64,000 bases of DNA from Isoetes taiwanensis. Its lineage: Eukaryota > Streptophyta > Lycopodiopsida > Isoetales > Isoetaceae. This document shows, in pieces, positions 51,455 through 63,204 of this stretch; within the stretch, counting starts at the first letter, position 1; each line of letters starts with the position of its first letter. The stretch covers positions 19,042,372 through 19,106,371 of the forward strand of contig JAJEKV010000017.1 of assembly GCA_021234155.1 (NCBI GenBank), read 5' to 3'. Under the pieces are notes generated by a model, which searched no databases, was not told the DNA's origin, and saw only the letters and a list, made by a program, of their open reading frames with translations. A program made the translations under genes and the position numbers.

Positions 51455-52325
51455 GGTATATGAGCAGCTGGGGATATCAAACAGATGGGGAAGCGCCTTA
51501 GGGGCCTGGAAAATCGGCTTGGAGTGAGGAGCAAAGGTGTAGAATGCAAATGAGAGTTGTGGTCTACTTATAGGCAAAACCCTAATTTTGGGAAATTTTA
51601 GGGTTTGGGGAAACCCTATGATTCTAAGGTATTGCTATGCAAAAGACAGGCTAATCATGCTAAGGATTACATCCTAAGCATCCTATTGCAACAAATTTCG
51701 TCTAATTTGGAGAAAGTTAGGCCAAGTTAAGACAATTTTAGAGTGACCACTCACACAGTGCGCGAGGAGCAAATCCGAGCATGGGCGGATTGGTCTGGGT
51801 GCACTCAGTGAGGGGTGGGGCTTACTCAAGCTCGTGCTTGAGTACATAGGATTCCCACGGCCTTGGCTTCTTCTTGTCCTGTGCCGGGTGCTTCGGTGAT
51901 GGCCATCTAGGGTACGGGATCAAACCTCGAACAGAGACAATGAGGGCCAAATGTCAATTTCAAGAATGTCCTCAAGAAGGAGGTATAAATTGTTTTAAAT
52001 AGAGCTTAAGATGTTTAAAAAAAAGGGGGGAGCTATGCTTGAGTATGTTTATTTAAATACTGACCATGGAATTTGACTATCTAGGAATAGTCTTGTTTTG
52101 AGTCATAAGCATATAGCTTTAAAAACTCTTATAAGCAGGGCTTAAAGAGTGGAGACTGGGCTTAGGGAGTGGTCAAAACTCTAAGCAGGGCTTAGGGAGT
52201 GGTCTAAATAGGGCTTAGGAGGTGGTCATAACTCTAAGCAGGGCTTAGGAAGTGGTCGAAACTCTAAGCAGAGCGGTCAAAACTCTAAGCAGGGCTTAGG
52301 GAGTGGTCAAAACTCTAAGGAGGGC

Positions 52326-53381
52326 TTAGAGAGTGGTCATAGCTCTAAGGAGGGCCAACATTGGTAGCATCTGCAGGCCATAGCTCCTCTGGAAATGTCT
52401 GATTTCCCGAGCAGCTCTGGCAAAGTACGAGTCTGCCTTTCTTCTGATCGGCTTCTTCGGAGGCGCTGGTCTCTCAGGGGGCGGCTTCAGGGTGTTCTTC
52501 TTTGTCGGCCGTCCTCCCTCCACGTAGGTGACCTTATGCTCCTCGTAATATTTGGAGTACTCCTCATACACTTTCATGTCTTGGGTGTACTCCTTAAGCT
52601 TCTTCCTGTACTCAAGTTCGTGCTTGAGTACGTAGGATTCCCGCTGCGGCCTCGGCTTCTTCTTGTCCTGTGCCGGGTGCTTCGGTGATGGCCACCTAGG
52701 GTACGGGGGTACCCTTGCTGCTGCATCCTCCTCTTCAGGTGCTGGGTTTGAGGATCCCGAACCCTCAGCTGGGGCGGGAACCTTCATTTCCTCATCTGAC
52801 TCAGTGTCAGATGAGGATAGAGGCTTATCGGGCTCCTGCTCCCGAATGACGGCTCATTTGGCTGGAGTCGTCTTCAGCTTCCTCTTCGGCTCCCTAGGCG
52901 GTTCGGGGTCTTTCCCCTTATCCGCTCTCTTCTTCAAGCGCTCGTTGCGCTTTCTCCGCTCCTCCTTCTGCCTCCTCTCCTCCTTTCTTTTTCGGCGCTC
53001 TTCCTTCTCTTGCCGGCGCTCCTCCTTGATCTTCTTTTCTTCAGTTTCCTCGCGCTCCCACTTTCTCTTCTTCTCCTTTTTCTCTAACTTCCTGAGCTCC
53101 CTCTCAAGCTCCATTCTCAGCTCTTCTGCAGCTTCCTCCTCTTCAGGGTTGGGCTCGGTCTGGCTGCTCGGGCCCTCCTGTTGGTTTGGCTGCTCTTGCT
53201 CCTGATTTTGTCTGGGCTCCTCCTCCCCGGCTCCTAGGCCTGCTCACGAGGCGTGCGTGTTGCATGTTCCTCCTGCTCCTTTGGCTCGCTCCTAAGCTGC
53301 CGGAACTTACATTGGTTGCCCGCTCTTTATTTGGTGTGACCGGGGGCACTACGATCCAGTGGTTTGTTTGGTGCGGGCCAT
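52326..53381 (-). pseudogene. Element D gene A (copy 2), damaged N-terminus
   Basis: The ATG at 53381 reads MARTKQTTGS and then stops after a one-base deletion. The downstream coiled coil (RELRKLEKKEKKRKWEREE, 53114-52854) is followed by an in-frame TGA where copy 1 has TGG. From 52787 the frame is open to 52326 and shows the original C-terminus (ESYVLKHELEYRKKLKEYT, YEEYSKYYEEHKVTYVEGG, SYFARAAREIRHFQRSYGL). Copy 1 and copy 2 are broken in different places, so both derive from a longer common gene of about 350-400 codons. Confidence 0.6.
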
Positions 53382-54105
53382 GTTTTTTGGTTTGAAGCAA
53401 TCAGAGCTCGGCACCTAAAAATCGTCTTCAGGGGACGAGCTGTTTCTTTGGAGGGCCGAGGACAAATGAGGAACCCTAATTTTCTATTTATAGGTAGGGG
53501 TAATTTAGGGTTTGGACCTGCAATTCCATATTGGGCCAATCTAGAAGGTATTAGTGTGGATATGATAAGTACATTAGGTTTATTTAGCCAAAAGCATCCA
53601 TCACTCACCACGGTCTTCTTGAGGATCAAATCCGAGAATGGCGATTTGGTGCAGGGCACTCTCGTAAGGGGTCACCTCTTTTTGGGTCTAATTTTCAATT
53701 TACAAGGGGTTTCTTAGTGTTTTAACATGCAAAACTAGCTAGAATCTAAGGAATAAGCTGAACTGCACTATTAGATTAGCTAAATTATGCATCTAACTAG
53801 GTCAACATGGGTCCACCACTCTCACCACGGTCTTGTGGGGAGCAAATCCGAGCCTGGGCGGATCTGGTCTGGGCGCACTCTGTGAGGGGTCACCTCTTTT
53901 TGGCCAATTTTGGTTGGGTTTTTGCTAAAACTTATTACTAACTTAGCATTAACCTATTGCTGCACTAGAAATTGGAAAAAAAAATTCCCAATTTTCGAGG
54001 TTCTTGCTTGGGTGGTTGTTCCCAAGACTGGAAGTCTACTGTTAGTCCTATGGGAAAATGGTCAGTGCTCGATCTTGGTCTACCAAGATCATGCTCTGAT
54101 ACCAC

Positions 54106-55001
54106 TGTGACGTCCCCTACTTCCTCTACGGTGCACACACCATATCAGAAGACGGAGCATTCCCCCTGTCAGCCAAACTGGCAGGGGCTATCCACCTGAC
54201 ACCACTCCAAGTGGAATGAGCCAGCAAGGGAAGAGTGGATGTGTCATTCACCCGTCTTCCTTCGGGTCGACCTATCTGTGGAAGCGTGAATAAACATGAG
54301 CACATAATACAATATAACAATACAATCACCTCGAAGGGTGAACACGTCATAACATCTTCAATACAACAACATCAACATGAACAACATCAGCAAAGGGAAA
54401 TCCTACCCAGGCTCAGACTCAAGGGGGTATGACTGACGGCTTGGGCATCCAGAAGTCATTTCAGATAGAATTCAGGGCAAATGGATTTGGCTGGCATAAG
54501 AACATGGTTTAGGGTAGTCCACTCCATCCGCCCCTCCTGTGCACACTTTGCAGAGTGGGCTGAAAAGTGTCGGGACCTGACCGTAGCCTGCCGGTACATA
54601 GCCAAGAGGGCTACTACTGGGTTGCATCTCCCCAGCCCCGATGAGGCAGGAGGAGAGTCACCTCTCCTCTAGAGGCACAGGTGGCTAGAGGGCCACTGCC
54701 CTTATTCGACTTGAACCCAATGGAGAGTGACGCATCACTCCACGGGTGTCGAGCTCATGCCTTGCCCACATGCAGTGGCAAGCCATTAAGCCTAGCTCAC
54801 AGGGATCCCTGATAGGCTTTACACACCAGAGGGATCGCTTCTGTGTGGGGACAAGTACCCCCTTATTCTGCCGGTCTGGCCCCTCTACTCGCTTCTTTGT
54901 GGGAACAAGTACCCCCTTGTTCTGCCGGTCTGTTCCCAATTACTTGCACAGGCTGCAAGTAATTGGGAACTAGTAGGTTGCCTAGAATCATCTGCTATAC
55001 A
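54106..55001 (-). repeat. Element D 5' LTR (copy 2)
   Basis: Same boundaries as in copy 1. It differs by a few small indels, including GGTTGCCTAGAATC where copy 1 has GGTTAATC, and by the loss of part of TTTGCCGATTGGGC. Confidence 0.6.
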
Positions 55002-55013
55002 GGCTTTAGGCCT

Positions 55014-55794
55014 CTACCCCCCTACATCTTGTCCCTGGTAAGTGAATGAGGGAAGCCTTGGCTGACGGGATGACGAGACTAGCAGCACCCTAGTTTTGGC
55101 CAAGTTAACTTCGCATGCCGATGAATCGGCAAAAGTGTTAAGAGCATCCAAGCGACGTTGCATATCCTCTGGAATATAGGCCAGGAGGTTGACATTGTCA
55201 GCATATATGAGTTGCCGGATTGTGATGCATGAGATGGGCGCCCGCACCTCCGTGCTCAGAAAGCCAATCTTCCAGCTGGTCAATGTATAGGCCAAAGAGT
55301 GTGGGGGAGAGGGGGCAACCACGGCGTACTCAATACTATTGATTACCCGGTTGTCCCGATGATGAGATATGGCTGAGCATGCCTTGTATAGCTTTGTATA
55401 TTGCGTCCAGGAGTCAAGGGGATCCCCAGCTGCCATATATCTGTCCCATAACTTGTCCCGGGGCACTGTGTTAAAAGCTTTTGCGAAATCCATGAAACAA
55501 CAGTACACGGCGGTTCCTGCTATCCTCAATCAGTGTGCGCAGAGTGAAGATATAATCAATGGTGGAATGCCTGGGCCGAAAGCCTACTTGTGTGAGAGCT
55601 CGCGCAACTACCTTCTCTGCCCATATTGTCACCCATTTGCTCAAGGATGCCGATAGCGGTTTTGCAAAGAGAGAGCTGACCATAATAGTACGATAGTTGG
55701 CTGGGCATTGAGGGCCCCCTGCCTTGTATATGGGCACAACTCTACTAGTGGCCCATTGCGGAGGGAAGCCTTCTTGCAATGCTTTATTGAACAA
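55014..55794 (-). pseudogene. LINE-L reverse transcriptase (copy 2)
   Basis: Shows FNKALQEGFPPQWATSRVV, FRPRHSTIDYIFTLRTLIED, YCCFMDFAKAFNTVPRDKLW (motif A with catalytic Asp, in one frame here) and RQLIYADNVNLLAYI (YADN box). Motif B is corrupted in this copy (NSIEYAVVAPSPP where copy 1 has RQGCPLSP). Frameshifts differ from those of copy 1. Confidence 0.85.
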
Positions 55795-57840
55795 CTAATA
55801 ATGGTGCTCAGCGTTGCTGGGCATAAGTTGGAAATCTGTGTGGATGAAAACCTATTCAGCTCAGACTCCTTTTCATAAATGTAATATAATAGAAACCAAG
55901 CCCAACATTGCTGAGCTTGTGCATTCGACACCCTTCCTCTTCTTTTTTTTCTTTTGCTCTATTCCGCATTTCCCTTCTCCCTCGTTTGTCTACACACTTT
56001 CCTTTTTCCTTTTCTCTTTTTTTCTTATTTTTCCTACACATCTTCTTTTTCCCTTCTTTCTTTTTTCCTTTTTGACCTCCTTCTCCCTTCACTTCACTTC
56101 CCTTCCCTTTCCCATTTCCGTTTTCCCTTCCCCTTTTTTTTTTGACAGATTTTTTTCTCTTCCCTTTTCATCATTTCCCCGCCCTTCCCTTTTTCCCCTT
56201 CCTTTTTCTTTTTCTTTTCACTTTCCCTTTCCCTTTTCCCATGCCCTTTTTTCATCTCTTTTCCCCACCTTTTCATGTGCACTTTTTCTTCCTTTTCCCA
56301 TCCTCTTCCTCTTTATCCCTTGCCCTTTTCCGCTTCTCTTTTCCCATTTCCCTCTCCCATTTTCCTCGTGCCCATTTTCCCTTACCTCCCCCCATTTCGG
56401 CCTTCCTTTTCCTTTTTCCTTTCCCTTCCCTTTTCATTCTTTCGCCACCCTTTCGCTTTTCTCCGTGCCCTTTTTCCCTTTTCTCTTTCCCTATGCCTCT
56501 TTCCATTCCCTTTTCTCTACCCTTTTTATGTTCCCATTTTCCACCTTTTCCCACCCTCTCCTCCTTTTCCCTTTTCCACTTTTCCCTTTCCCATTTCCTC
56601 TGCTCTTTTTCCCCTTTCCTCACTCTTTCTCTCTTCCCTTTTTTCCCGTGCCCTTTTCCCCTTTCCTCTTCCTCTTTTTCAATTCCTTGCTCCTCACCCT
56701 TCTCCTGTTCCCCTTTTCCCCCTCCCTTTTCCTCCTTTTCTGACCCTTTCCCTCTTTTCCTTTTCTCGGCCTTTTTCCCTTTCCCTTTTCATGATGGACT
56801 TCTCCTTTCCATTTTCCTCCTTTCCCGATCCTTTCCCTCTTTCTCTTTTACTTGTTCCCTTTTTACCTTTCCTTCACCGTTTCTCCCTTCCTTTCCTATT
56901 CCTATGCCCTTCCCACATTGTTTCTCTTTCCTTTTTTTCTATGCCCTTCCCACATTGTTTCTCTTTCCTTTTTTTCTATGCCCGTTTTCCTATTTTTCCC
57001 CACTTTTTTCCTCTTCCCCTTTTCTTTTTTCCATGTCTTTTTTTCACTTTCTTTTTTCCCTTTCTTCACCCTTTTCCTCGTTCTTTTTTTTTCTCTTGCC
57101 CTTTCCCCCTTCCCTTTTCTCATTTCCCTCTTCCTTTTGTCTAATGCCCTTTTTCCAGGTTCCATTTCCTCCTTTACCCCTCCCTTTTTCTTTCTACTTT
57201 CACCTTTTTCCATGCCCTTTTCCCTTCTCTTCTCATGTTCCCTCTTTTCCCTGCCCTTTTCCTCATTTTCCCGCCACTTGTCTTTTCCTTTCCTATGCCA
57301 TTTTCCCTTCCCTTTTCTTCTTTCCTCACCCTTTCCCTTTTTCTCCTTTTTCCCATGCTCTGTTTCCCTTTTCTTTTCCCATACTCTTTTTCTTTTTCCT
57401 TCCTTTTCCCATTCTTGACCCTTTTCCCCTTTCTTTCCCTTTCTCCTCTGCCATTTCCCCTTCCCTTTTCCCCTTTACCTCTTCCCCTTTTCCTCGTGTC
57501 CTTTTCTCAGGTTCCCTTCCCCCCTCCCTTTTGATTTTTTCTTTCCCTTTCCGTTTTCCCATGCTTTTTTCTCTTCTCTTATCCCACCCTTTTTCCTTTC
57601 TCTTTTTCCCTTTTCCCCGTGCCTTTTTTCCCCTTCATGTTCTCTCTTTCCTCCTTCCTTTTTCTTTTTCCCTCTTTTTCTTTACCCTTTCCTCATAAGA
57701 GTTCAAAATATGATCAATCACGGTGGTAGGAAGTTATGCGAGAAATCTCGGCCTTTGGATGCACCTAAATGATCTCGACCATTCAAATTAGGGCTTGATC
57801 CAATCCAAGACTTACGGTATAACATTATAATATAAGAAGA
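55795..57840. repeat. Homopyrimidine insert (copy 2)
   Basis: 2,046 bp, with the C/T tract at 55930-57694. It differs from copy 1 by a few bases and small indels only, so it was already present before the duplication. The long + strand frame at 56142-57698 is a composition artefact. Confidence 0.9.
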
Positions 57841-58640
57841 TGCCATGAGGACAGACACCAGTGGAGGCCCAGCCCATTTAGTTTCGCCTGCATGCCATCT
57901 AAATCTGATGCCTTCCCATTAGCTAGGCATTGTAGGCCTATGATGACATCCCCCTCTGTGATGACCAGAGCCATGCCCATCTGTGGAGGCACTGGTGCCC
58001 GGCCCCCGAGCGGGTCGTAAAGCTACTGCAAATACTGTACCCATTGCTCCGAGGTGATGTTCCCTGTGGGCTGTACGGCCTTGCTCAATACTTTTCTCCA
58101 GAATGTCTTGGAATGCCAATTCAGGAGACCGAACATCTGTTGCTGGTGCTCTGCGAGGTATCTGGCTTTTTGTTCTTGAGGAAGGAGCATTATTGACTGA
58201 TGGCCTGTGGACGGGAGGTCGGATCAGTGACTTGCCGGAGTTCGCATTTGAGGTCCCGACACTCATCATCGAACCATCTGTTGCGGGAGAAGGTGGCAGC
58301 GCCCGAGGTTCTCCGTGAGTGGCCTCTCCCAAAGCATCTTTCAGCAGCTATCAGAAGCAGGTGAATCAGCTGAACAGATTGCTGCTGAAGTGTGGGGAGT
58401 TGCAGTAGTCCCGCCAGATCATGCTCAAGCATCTAGGCATAGGTCCCTACACGGTCGTAGTCCAGGCGCAGCTGGGGCACCTAGGGCGTTGAGGTAGTGG
58501 ATGCATGGGGAGCCTGCCAATGTATATGTACGAACAGGGGCTGGTGGTCTGAGTCCACTTCCTCGTCCCGAGTGTCTGTTCCAATGGAAAAATGGATAAC
58601 CAGGTGCAGATCCTGTTCCTCGACCAACAAGTAATACACC
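57841..58640 (-). pseudogene. LINE-L linker (copy 2)
   Basis: Reads GKASDLDG, ALVITEGDVI, ELAFQDILEKSIEQG, a Pro/Ser-rich part (EPRALPPSPATDGS) and FSRNRWFDDECRDLKCELRQ, the usual region between endonuclease and RT in L1 ORF2. The open frames are better here than in copy 1, for example FSRNRWFDDEC. Confidence 0.7.
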
Positions 58641-59464
58641 ACACTGGAGCCGCCCCCTTAGTTCTCCTGTCTACAAGTGTAGCAGCTGCAAGACGACCAT
58701 TGTGCCAACCCATTGCAAATTACTAGGTCGAAGATACTACCCAGCAGCAACAACTGCCTGCCATAGCGTGAAATATGATTGTTATCTTATATCCTTGACC
58801 AAGCTAGCTCTGCGGGATTCAACTGCAAGACATCCTCTATCAGGGGCTCAAATTTCGAGATCTGCTCGGATCCTGTGCGTGCATTAAAGTCTCCAAGCAG
58901 CATAACCTTGCCCAACTGTTTGTGCTGCTGCATGTCATCATATAGATCGATATAGGGCTCCAATCTATCCACACCCGAATGAGTGTTATAAAAGTTGCTC
59001 TCGGCATGTGGAAAGTAGCATGCTGCTACGAAGAGAATGCTGCCACTGTTATGTTGCACGTGCACCTACAAGTAGTGATTGTACCTGTCTGTTTTGTGCA
59101 GCGAGATTGACTGCCCCAAGGTTGCACAACAGTAGCAGGCAACCCCCCCATGCCCTCGCTTGCCTATGCACTCGTTGAATACCGAAAAATGCAGATAGCC
59201 TGGGAGGTTCGGTAGTCTGTGCCCTGCATGTTCCCATGTTTCCATGAGGAAAATGAGATCCATATCTAGTGCAATAGACTTGAGACTCTCCCCTTTCTGC
59301 CAAGGGAAGCCCCGCAGTTCCAAGATACCATCTGGAGGCATAGTTCCTATTTGTTGGCATTTGATGTAGACGCACGATGATCTGTTCCGATTGCAGGGGG
59401 AGCAGTGTGCGGCGCCTGAGCAGCAGTTGCGGGAGCAGGAGGTGTAGTAGGGTACTGGTGGCAA
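58641..59464 (-). pseudogene. LINE-L endonuclease (copy 2), GDFN present
   Basis: GILELRGFPWQKGESLKSIA, MDLIFLMETWEHAG, GKRGHGGVACYC, ILFVAACYFPHAESNFYN, VMLLGDFNARTGSEQ (catalytic GDFN at 58883-58894) and, after an in-frame TAA, YGRQLLLLGSIFDLVICNG. A TAG interrupts NHYL-VHVQHNSG. Both stops are shared with copy 1. Apart from these the frame is continuous. Confidence 0.87.
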
Positions 59465-59559
59465 TAGTAGGAGTGGCAGCCCATGGGGTAGCTCCTACAG
59501 TGGTAGCAATGGGGCCTCCGGATGCTGTAGCAACTTGACGCATTGCATCTGTGACCTCA

Positions 59560-60799
59560 GCAGGTGCCAGCCTGAAAATGCGAAGCTTGCCTCGGACCAA
59601 TCCTGTAGCGCCCCCTCGACGGCGGACGTCCCTGACTTGAGTAGTTGTTGCCAGCAGGACTCTTGTTGCATCAGAGTAAGATCCTAGTTGATATATAGGG
59701 TAGTCCCCTTCAATTGCCTACTCTGACGCAAAATTGCCTCATGCACTCGCATGTCTGCAATCGTGAAGGTGATAACGCATGGGCGATCTGTGCGTTGAGC
59801 CCCAAGCCGGCTTGCTCGGACAATGTGGAATGTGGTCTGAAATGCCATGCGAGATAGGATCTGATCCTGTATGCGCTTGGTGAGATCCTCTCCTGCTTCC
59901 TCTGAGAGTCCACCTATCACCACATTATGACGTCGTCGGCCCTGCTCTTGCTGCTCACTGAGTCCCGGGGCAACATTGGCTATCCCAATAGGTGGTGCCT
60001 GTTGTCTGAAGTGTGTGGGCTGTTCACAGCAAGGGCGATGTGGTGTTCGATATGGAGCAGGTGTTGTCTGTCTGCCTGGTTGGCGACTTGTGGGATGTTG
60101 GGCATGTGGGCTTGTCTGGCTCCGTGTTATGGTCTCTGCTTCCTGGAGTCAGGAGCCTAGGTCTTGTTGAAATTTCTGCTGCTTGGCCAACTCATTCGTG
60201 CACTGCTGCAATTGCTCATGGACCTCGGCATGGAGGCCACTGCCTTGCTGGGCAACGGTTTCTCGGAGCTCTTGTATCTCCTGATCTTGCGTCTCAGCCC
60301 TATTCTGTAGGGTTCTTAGCTCTGCCTGGCTGGCTTTGAAGGCGACTCAGACGTTTCGTATTATGGTGGCAGACCCCTCAGCTTCTGACTTCAGGCGGGA
60401 GATGGTTGCCACTTTATCCTGCTCAGCACACTGCCTGTCCCGTGCCATGGTCTCTATGGTGGTGAGGAGAGAGTTTACGCAAGCTCGCAGGTCAGCAAGA
60501 CCCTGCTTCTCATGTTGTCTCTCAAAGTGTGCCAAGCGAAGCCCGTCTTCTAATTGCTGCATGCGGGTCTCCATCTCTGCAATCCGTTGCCTCTTCGCTG
60601 CTAACTGTCTTTTGAGTACGTGGGACGCTGAAGATTGGATCTCTTCTGCCAGTCCTACAATTCGGGTTCTGTTGCTCTCAATTCGTTCCTCCATTTGTTT
60701 CATGGACATATAGGTTTTCAGACTTGGGAGGGAAATTTTTCTGGAGGAATGGCATTGTTCTGGAAGGGCTAGGCGTACGGGATAGATCATAAGGCCCAT
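59560..60799 (-). pseudogene. LINE-L ORF1p (copy 2): coiled coil plus RRM/CTD-like
   Basis: The N-terminal coiled coil (60799-60347: MEERIESNRTRIVGLAEEI, KRQRIAEMETRMQQLEDGL) is followed across a frameshift by more heptads and a Gln/Pro/Thr-rich linker. Then comes RRHNVVIGGLSEEAGEDLTK to RQLKGTTLYINYQDLT (59923-59660). The layout coiled coil, RRM, C-terminal domain is that of L1 ORF1p in vertebrates and some algae. Land-plant L1 elements usually carry a zinc-knuckle type instead. ORF1p would trimerise and coat the element RNA. Confidence 0.7.
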
Positions 60800-61862
60800 A
60801 AATGGTAGAATCTAAACCATCCCTCCTTATTGTCAGAATAGTGTATATGTAAGTAGTTGGGTTTTTGAGATGCAGTGATAATATGAAGCTGACTTAATAA
60901 TCTAGGATTGAGTTTGAACACTTCATGAACAGTTCATGTCTGCTATTATCGAACCTCTTCTAATACGAACATTACACTAGAAATTGTCCATAGAATGCAT
61001 TCTTAAGGGACATGTTATTGGTTTTCTGAGTGACAAAACCCAAAAGGATCTAATCCTGAATTTGGCTAAGGATTTTTGATAATGTTTGGAGCAAGCGAAG
61101 CAACTCTAGGAGATGTGATAGAGAATCCAAATGGAATTCATGGGAAAATAGATGAACCAAGTAGCTATAATTGGTATGTTGTCTATTTATGGGGCAAGGT
61201 CTCCAAAATTCAAGAGTCTAGGGTTGATCTTATAGTAAGACTAATAACATCTCTGATGCAAGACTAGAGTGTGAGTTTACAAAGTGGTAGAGTTGTTAGA
61301 AGCTTACTTCTAATTAGACCTAGGTGGGTTTATTATTTCTAAAATTGTATGACTAGAAGCATAAAGAAGTTTGGGTCTTTTTGTAGCATAGTATTCTTAG
61401 ATCTAGAATCAAGTATTGAATTCGCACTAGTTAGCAAATTCAACGACTAAGATAAGATACTTAGTTACACGGGTGTAAACCGAGGTAGAATTTGAGCTTC
61501 TACTCCAGTCCAAAGGATTGGTAATTGCGTCATAAAGACACGAGGTTCTTGACGGAACAATCAACACAAGGTCCCATCTAGGTATTGTGAGATTAGTGGC
61601 AAAGTAACTTAAGACCGTTAATCAAAGATGTCCCAATATGCGGGACTCAAGAAGGGTCAATGAAGACAGCATATGAATTGAATTAAAACTTGTGAATAGA
61701 ATAGGAGTGCACCCTATTCTCCACATAAGTCAACTCAAGAAAGTTGTTATTGCGAGTTTCTGAAGGGACCAGACGATGAAACAATGGTCATTGGGTGACC
61801 CAGGGAATGGGTTTCAAAAAACTCCACTATCCTTGGGGACCAAGGATTTGAAGGGGGGAGAT

Positions 61863-62616
61863 ATGTTATAGACATGAGGCATGACCATTTAATAAGTTAA
61901 CAAAGCTAGCAAAGCTAAATAATCACTTTAAAAGTGATGACATGGCATGATGCCATTGGACCAAAGGAAGCAAGAACAGGTCGAAGGAGAGGGCACCGTG
62001 AAGGTCACGGCTACCCAGCTCCATCTGATTGCCCCGGCGGCAGTACTTGATTCAGGATCTGTCATGGATCAATTTAGGGTTTTGGATCCTTGGCTTTCTA
62101 TTGAACCAAAAAACAAGAGCTACAATAGGGCAGGGACACGGTTCTTGAAGGAAGAACTCTGTTGTAGTCCATCTTTGAAATCCCTTCGATCATTTTAGAA
62201 GCATCCTTGAAGAACCATGGGAGGGAGTCTTAGACTCTAAGGGCGAGGCAGTACAGTGTTGAATGTAGTTCTTGGCAGTAGCCAAACCAAGATCATTACA
62301 CTCTCCCAATATAGGCTCAAGATATATGTGCTACCACGTGTGCCTTCCTTTCGATCTGCAATTCTCTCCTCTCCTTTGGATCTCTTGTCTTAGCCATTTT
62401 CTCTTTTATCATAATACAGCTATTGCATTTTGAGAATGCCACGGTTCTATTGTGACAGCAATAGAACCGACGTTCCTTGGATGGAGACGTCCCTTTGTCA
62501 CTCCTCCTATTTATTCAGCCTCTCTTCTATCATCGGCGTTCTCTTGAGCTAGATTTCTCCTTCTTCTCTATCCTATCAGTTTCTCTATCCTACCTACTAG
62601 TTCTTCTCTATCACCT
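61863..62616 (+). repeat. Candidate copia-type LTR (copy 2), interrupted by E3
   Basis: Same start (TGTTATAGACATG after GAAGGGGGGAGATA) and hairpin (62442-62469). It lacks 14 bp around 62220 (TTCTTCTGCACTGG region of copy 1) and is split by E3 after CTATCACCT. Confidence 0.4.
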
Positions 62617-63204
62617 TGTTTGGGGTCTGGGTTCGGGAACTCCTGGAAGACAGCCCTCTGTGAGGACCCGTGGATCTAACAGGAGAGTCCGGGGGACTAT
62701 GTCACGCGGGATTTGCTGAAAGAGAAGAAAAAGAAGAGAACAGAGCAAATGAGAGAAAGATGATAAGCTTCCTTGATATCAATGATGAAAATACATGAGC
62801 TCTCGCAATAGAGAGAAAACTTGAAAGGAGACAAGACTCAAAACTCATCTAAAAAACTTATGAGCTAACTCTACTCATATATAGTACAATGGCCTTGGGC
62901 CCAATATAGACACTCTGACTGATCTCGGTGCCGACTCCTGGAAGGAGGCCTGATTTGCAGGAATGTTGGCGGTGCCTCTTGAAGTGCCTAGAATCACGCC
63001 TGACGCCTTGACGCGGTGACGGGACGGGTCACTTGTCCGAAGCGGCGCCTCTTGTTGACGACCAAAGGCTTTGACTGCGTGGTCCGCTGCTTGGTCTTCG
63101 CGGAGCCTTGGATGTCGACCCGTGGTTGGCCCGAGGATCCTTGAGCTTGACCTGGTGCGTCAGATGCATGAATAGTCCTGCACCGTGAGGCACTGGGACT
63201 AACA
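62617..63204 (-). repeat. E3 3' LTR
   Basis: 588 bp, TGTTTGGGGTCTGGG to GGGACTAACA on +. The TATA-like run lies at about 62876-62884. It is closer to the E2 LTRs (for example GGAGAGTCCGGGGGACTATG) than to the E1 LTR, where that part reads GGAGTATCCGGTGGCTGTG. Confidence 0.93.

Larger units (their letters stand above)
49975..55001 (-). mobile_element. Element D (copy 2)
   Basis: Same parts as copy 1: primer site at 54093-54104, LTR 54106-55001, hairpin 54932-54970, gene A 52326-53381 and gene B 51190-51454. It carries a LINE fragment at 50223-50482. Confidence 0.65.
55002..60850 (-). mobile_element. LINE-L (copy 2)
   Basis: The uninterrupted reference for LINE-L apart from the homopurine insert (55795-57840). 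ORF1 60799-59560, endonuclease about 59464-58640, linker to 57841, RT 55794-55014. The 5' end is not defined, and the 3' end is lost to element D. Confidence 0.85.
49802..62616. repeat. Duplicated block, copy 2
   Basis: Second copy of 23452-47082, without E2. It starts 28 bp inside the E1 LTR (GCAAGACAGCCC) and runs to CTATCACCT, where E3 begins. The order is direct, so the layout is a tandem duplication with 47083-49801 at the end of the first unit. Differences from copy 1 are an extra LINE fragment, a shorter A run, and patches of dense change. Confidence 0.93.
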
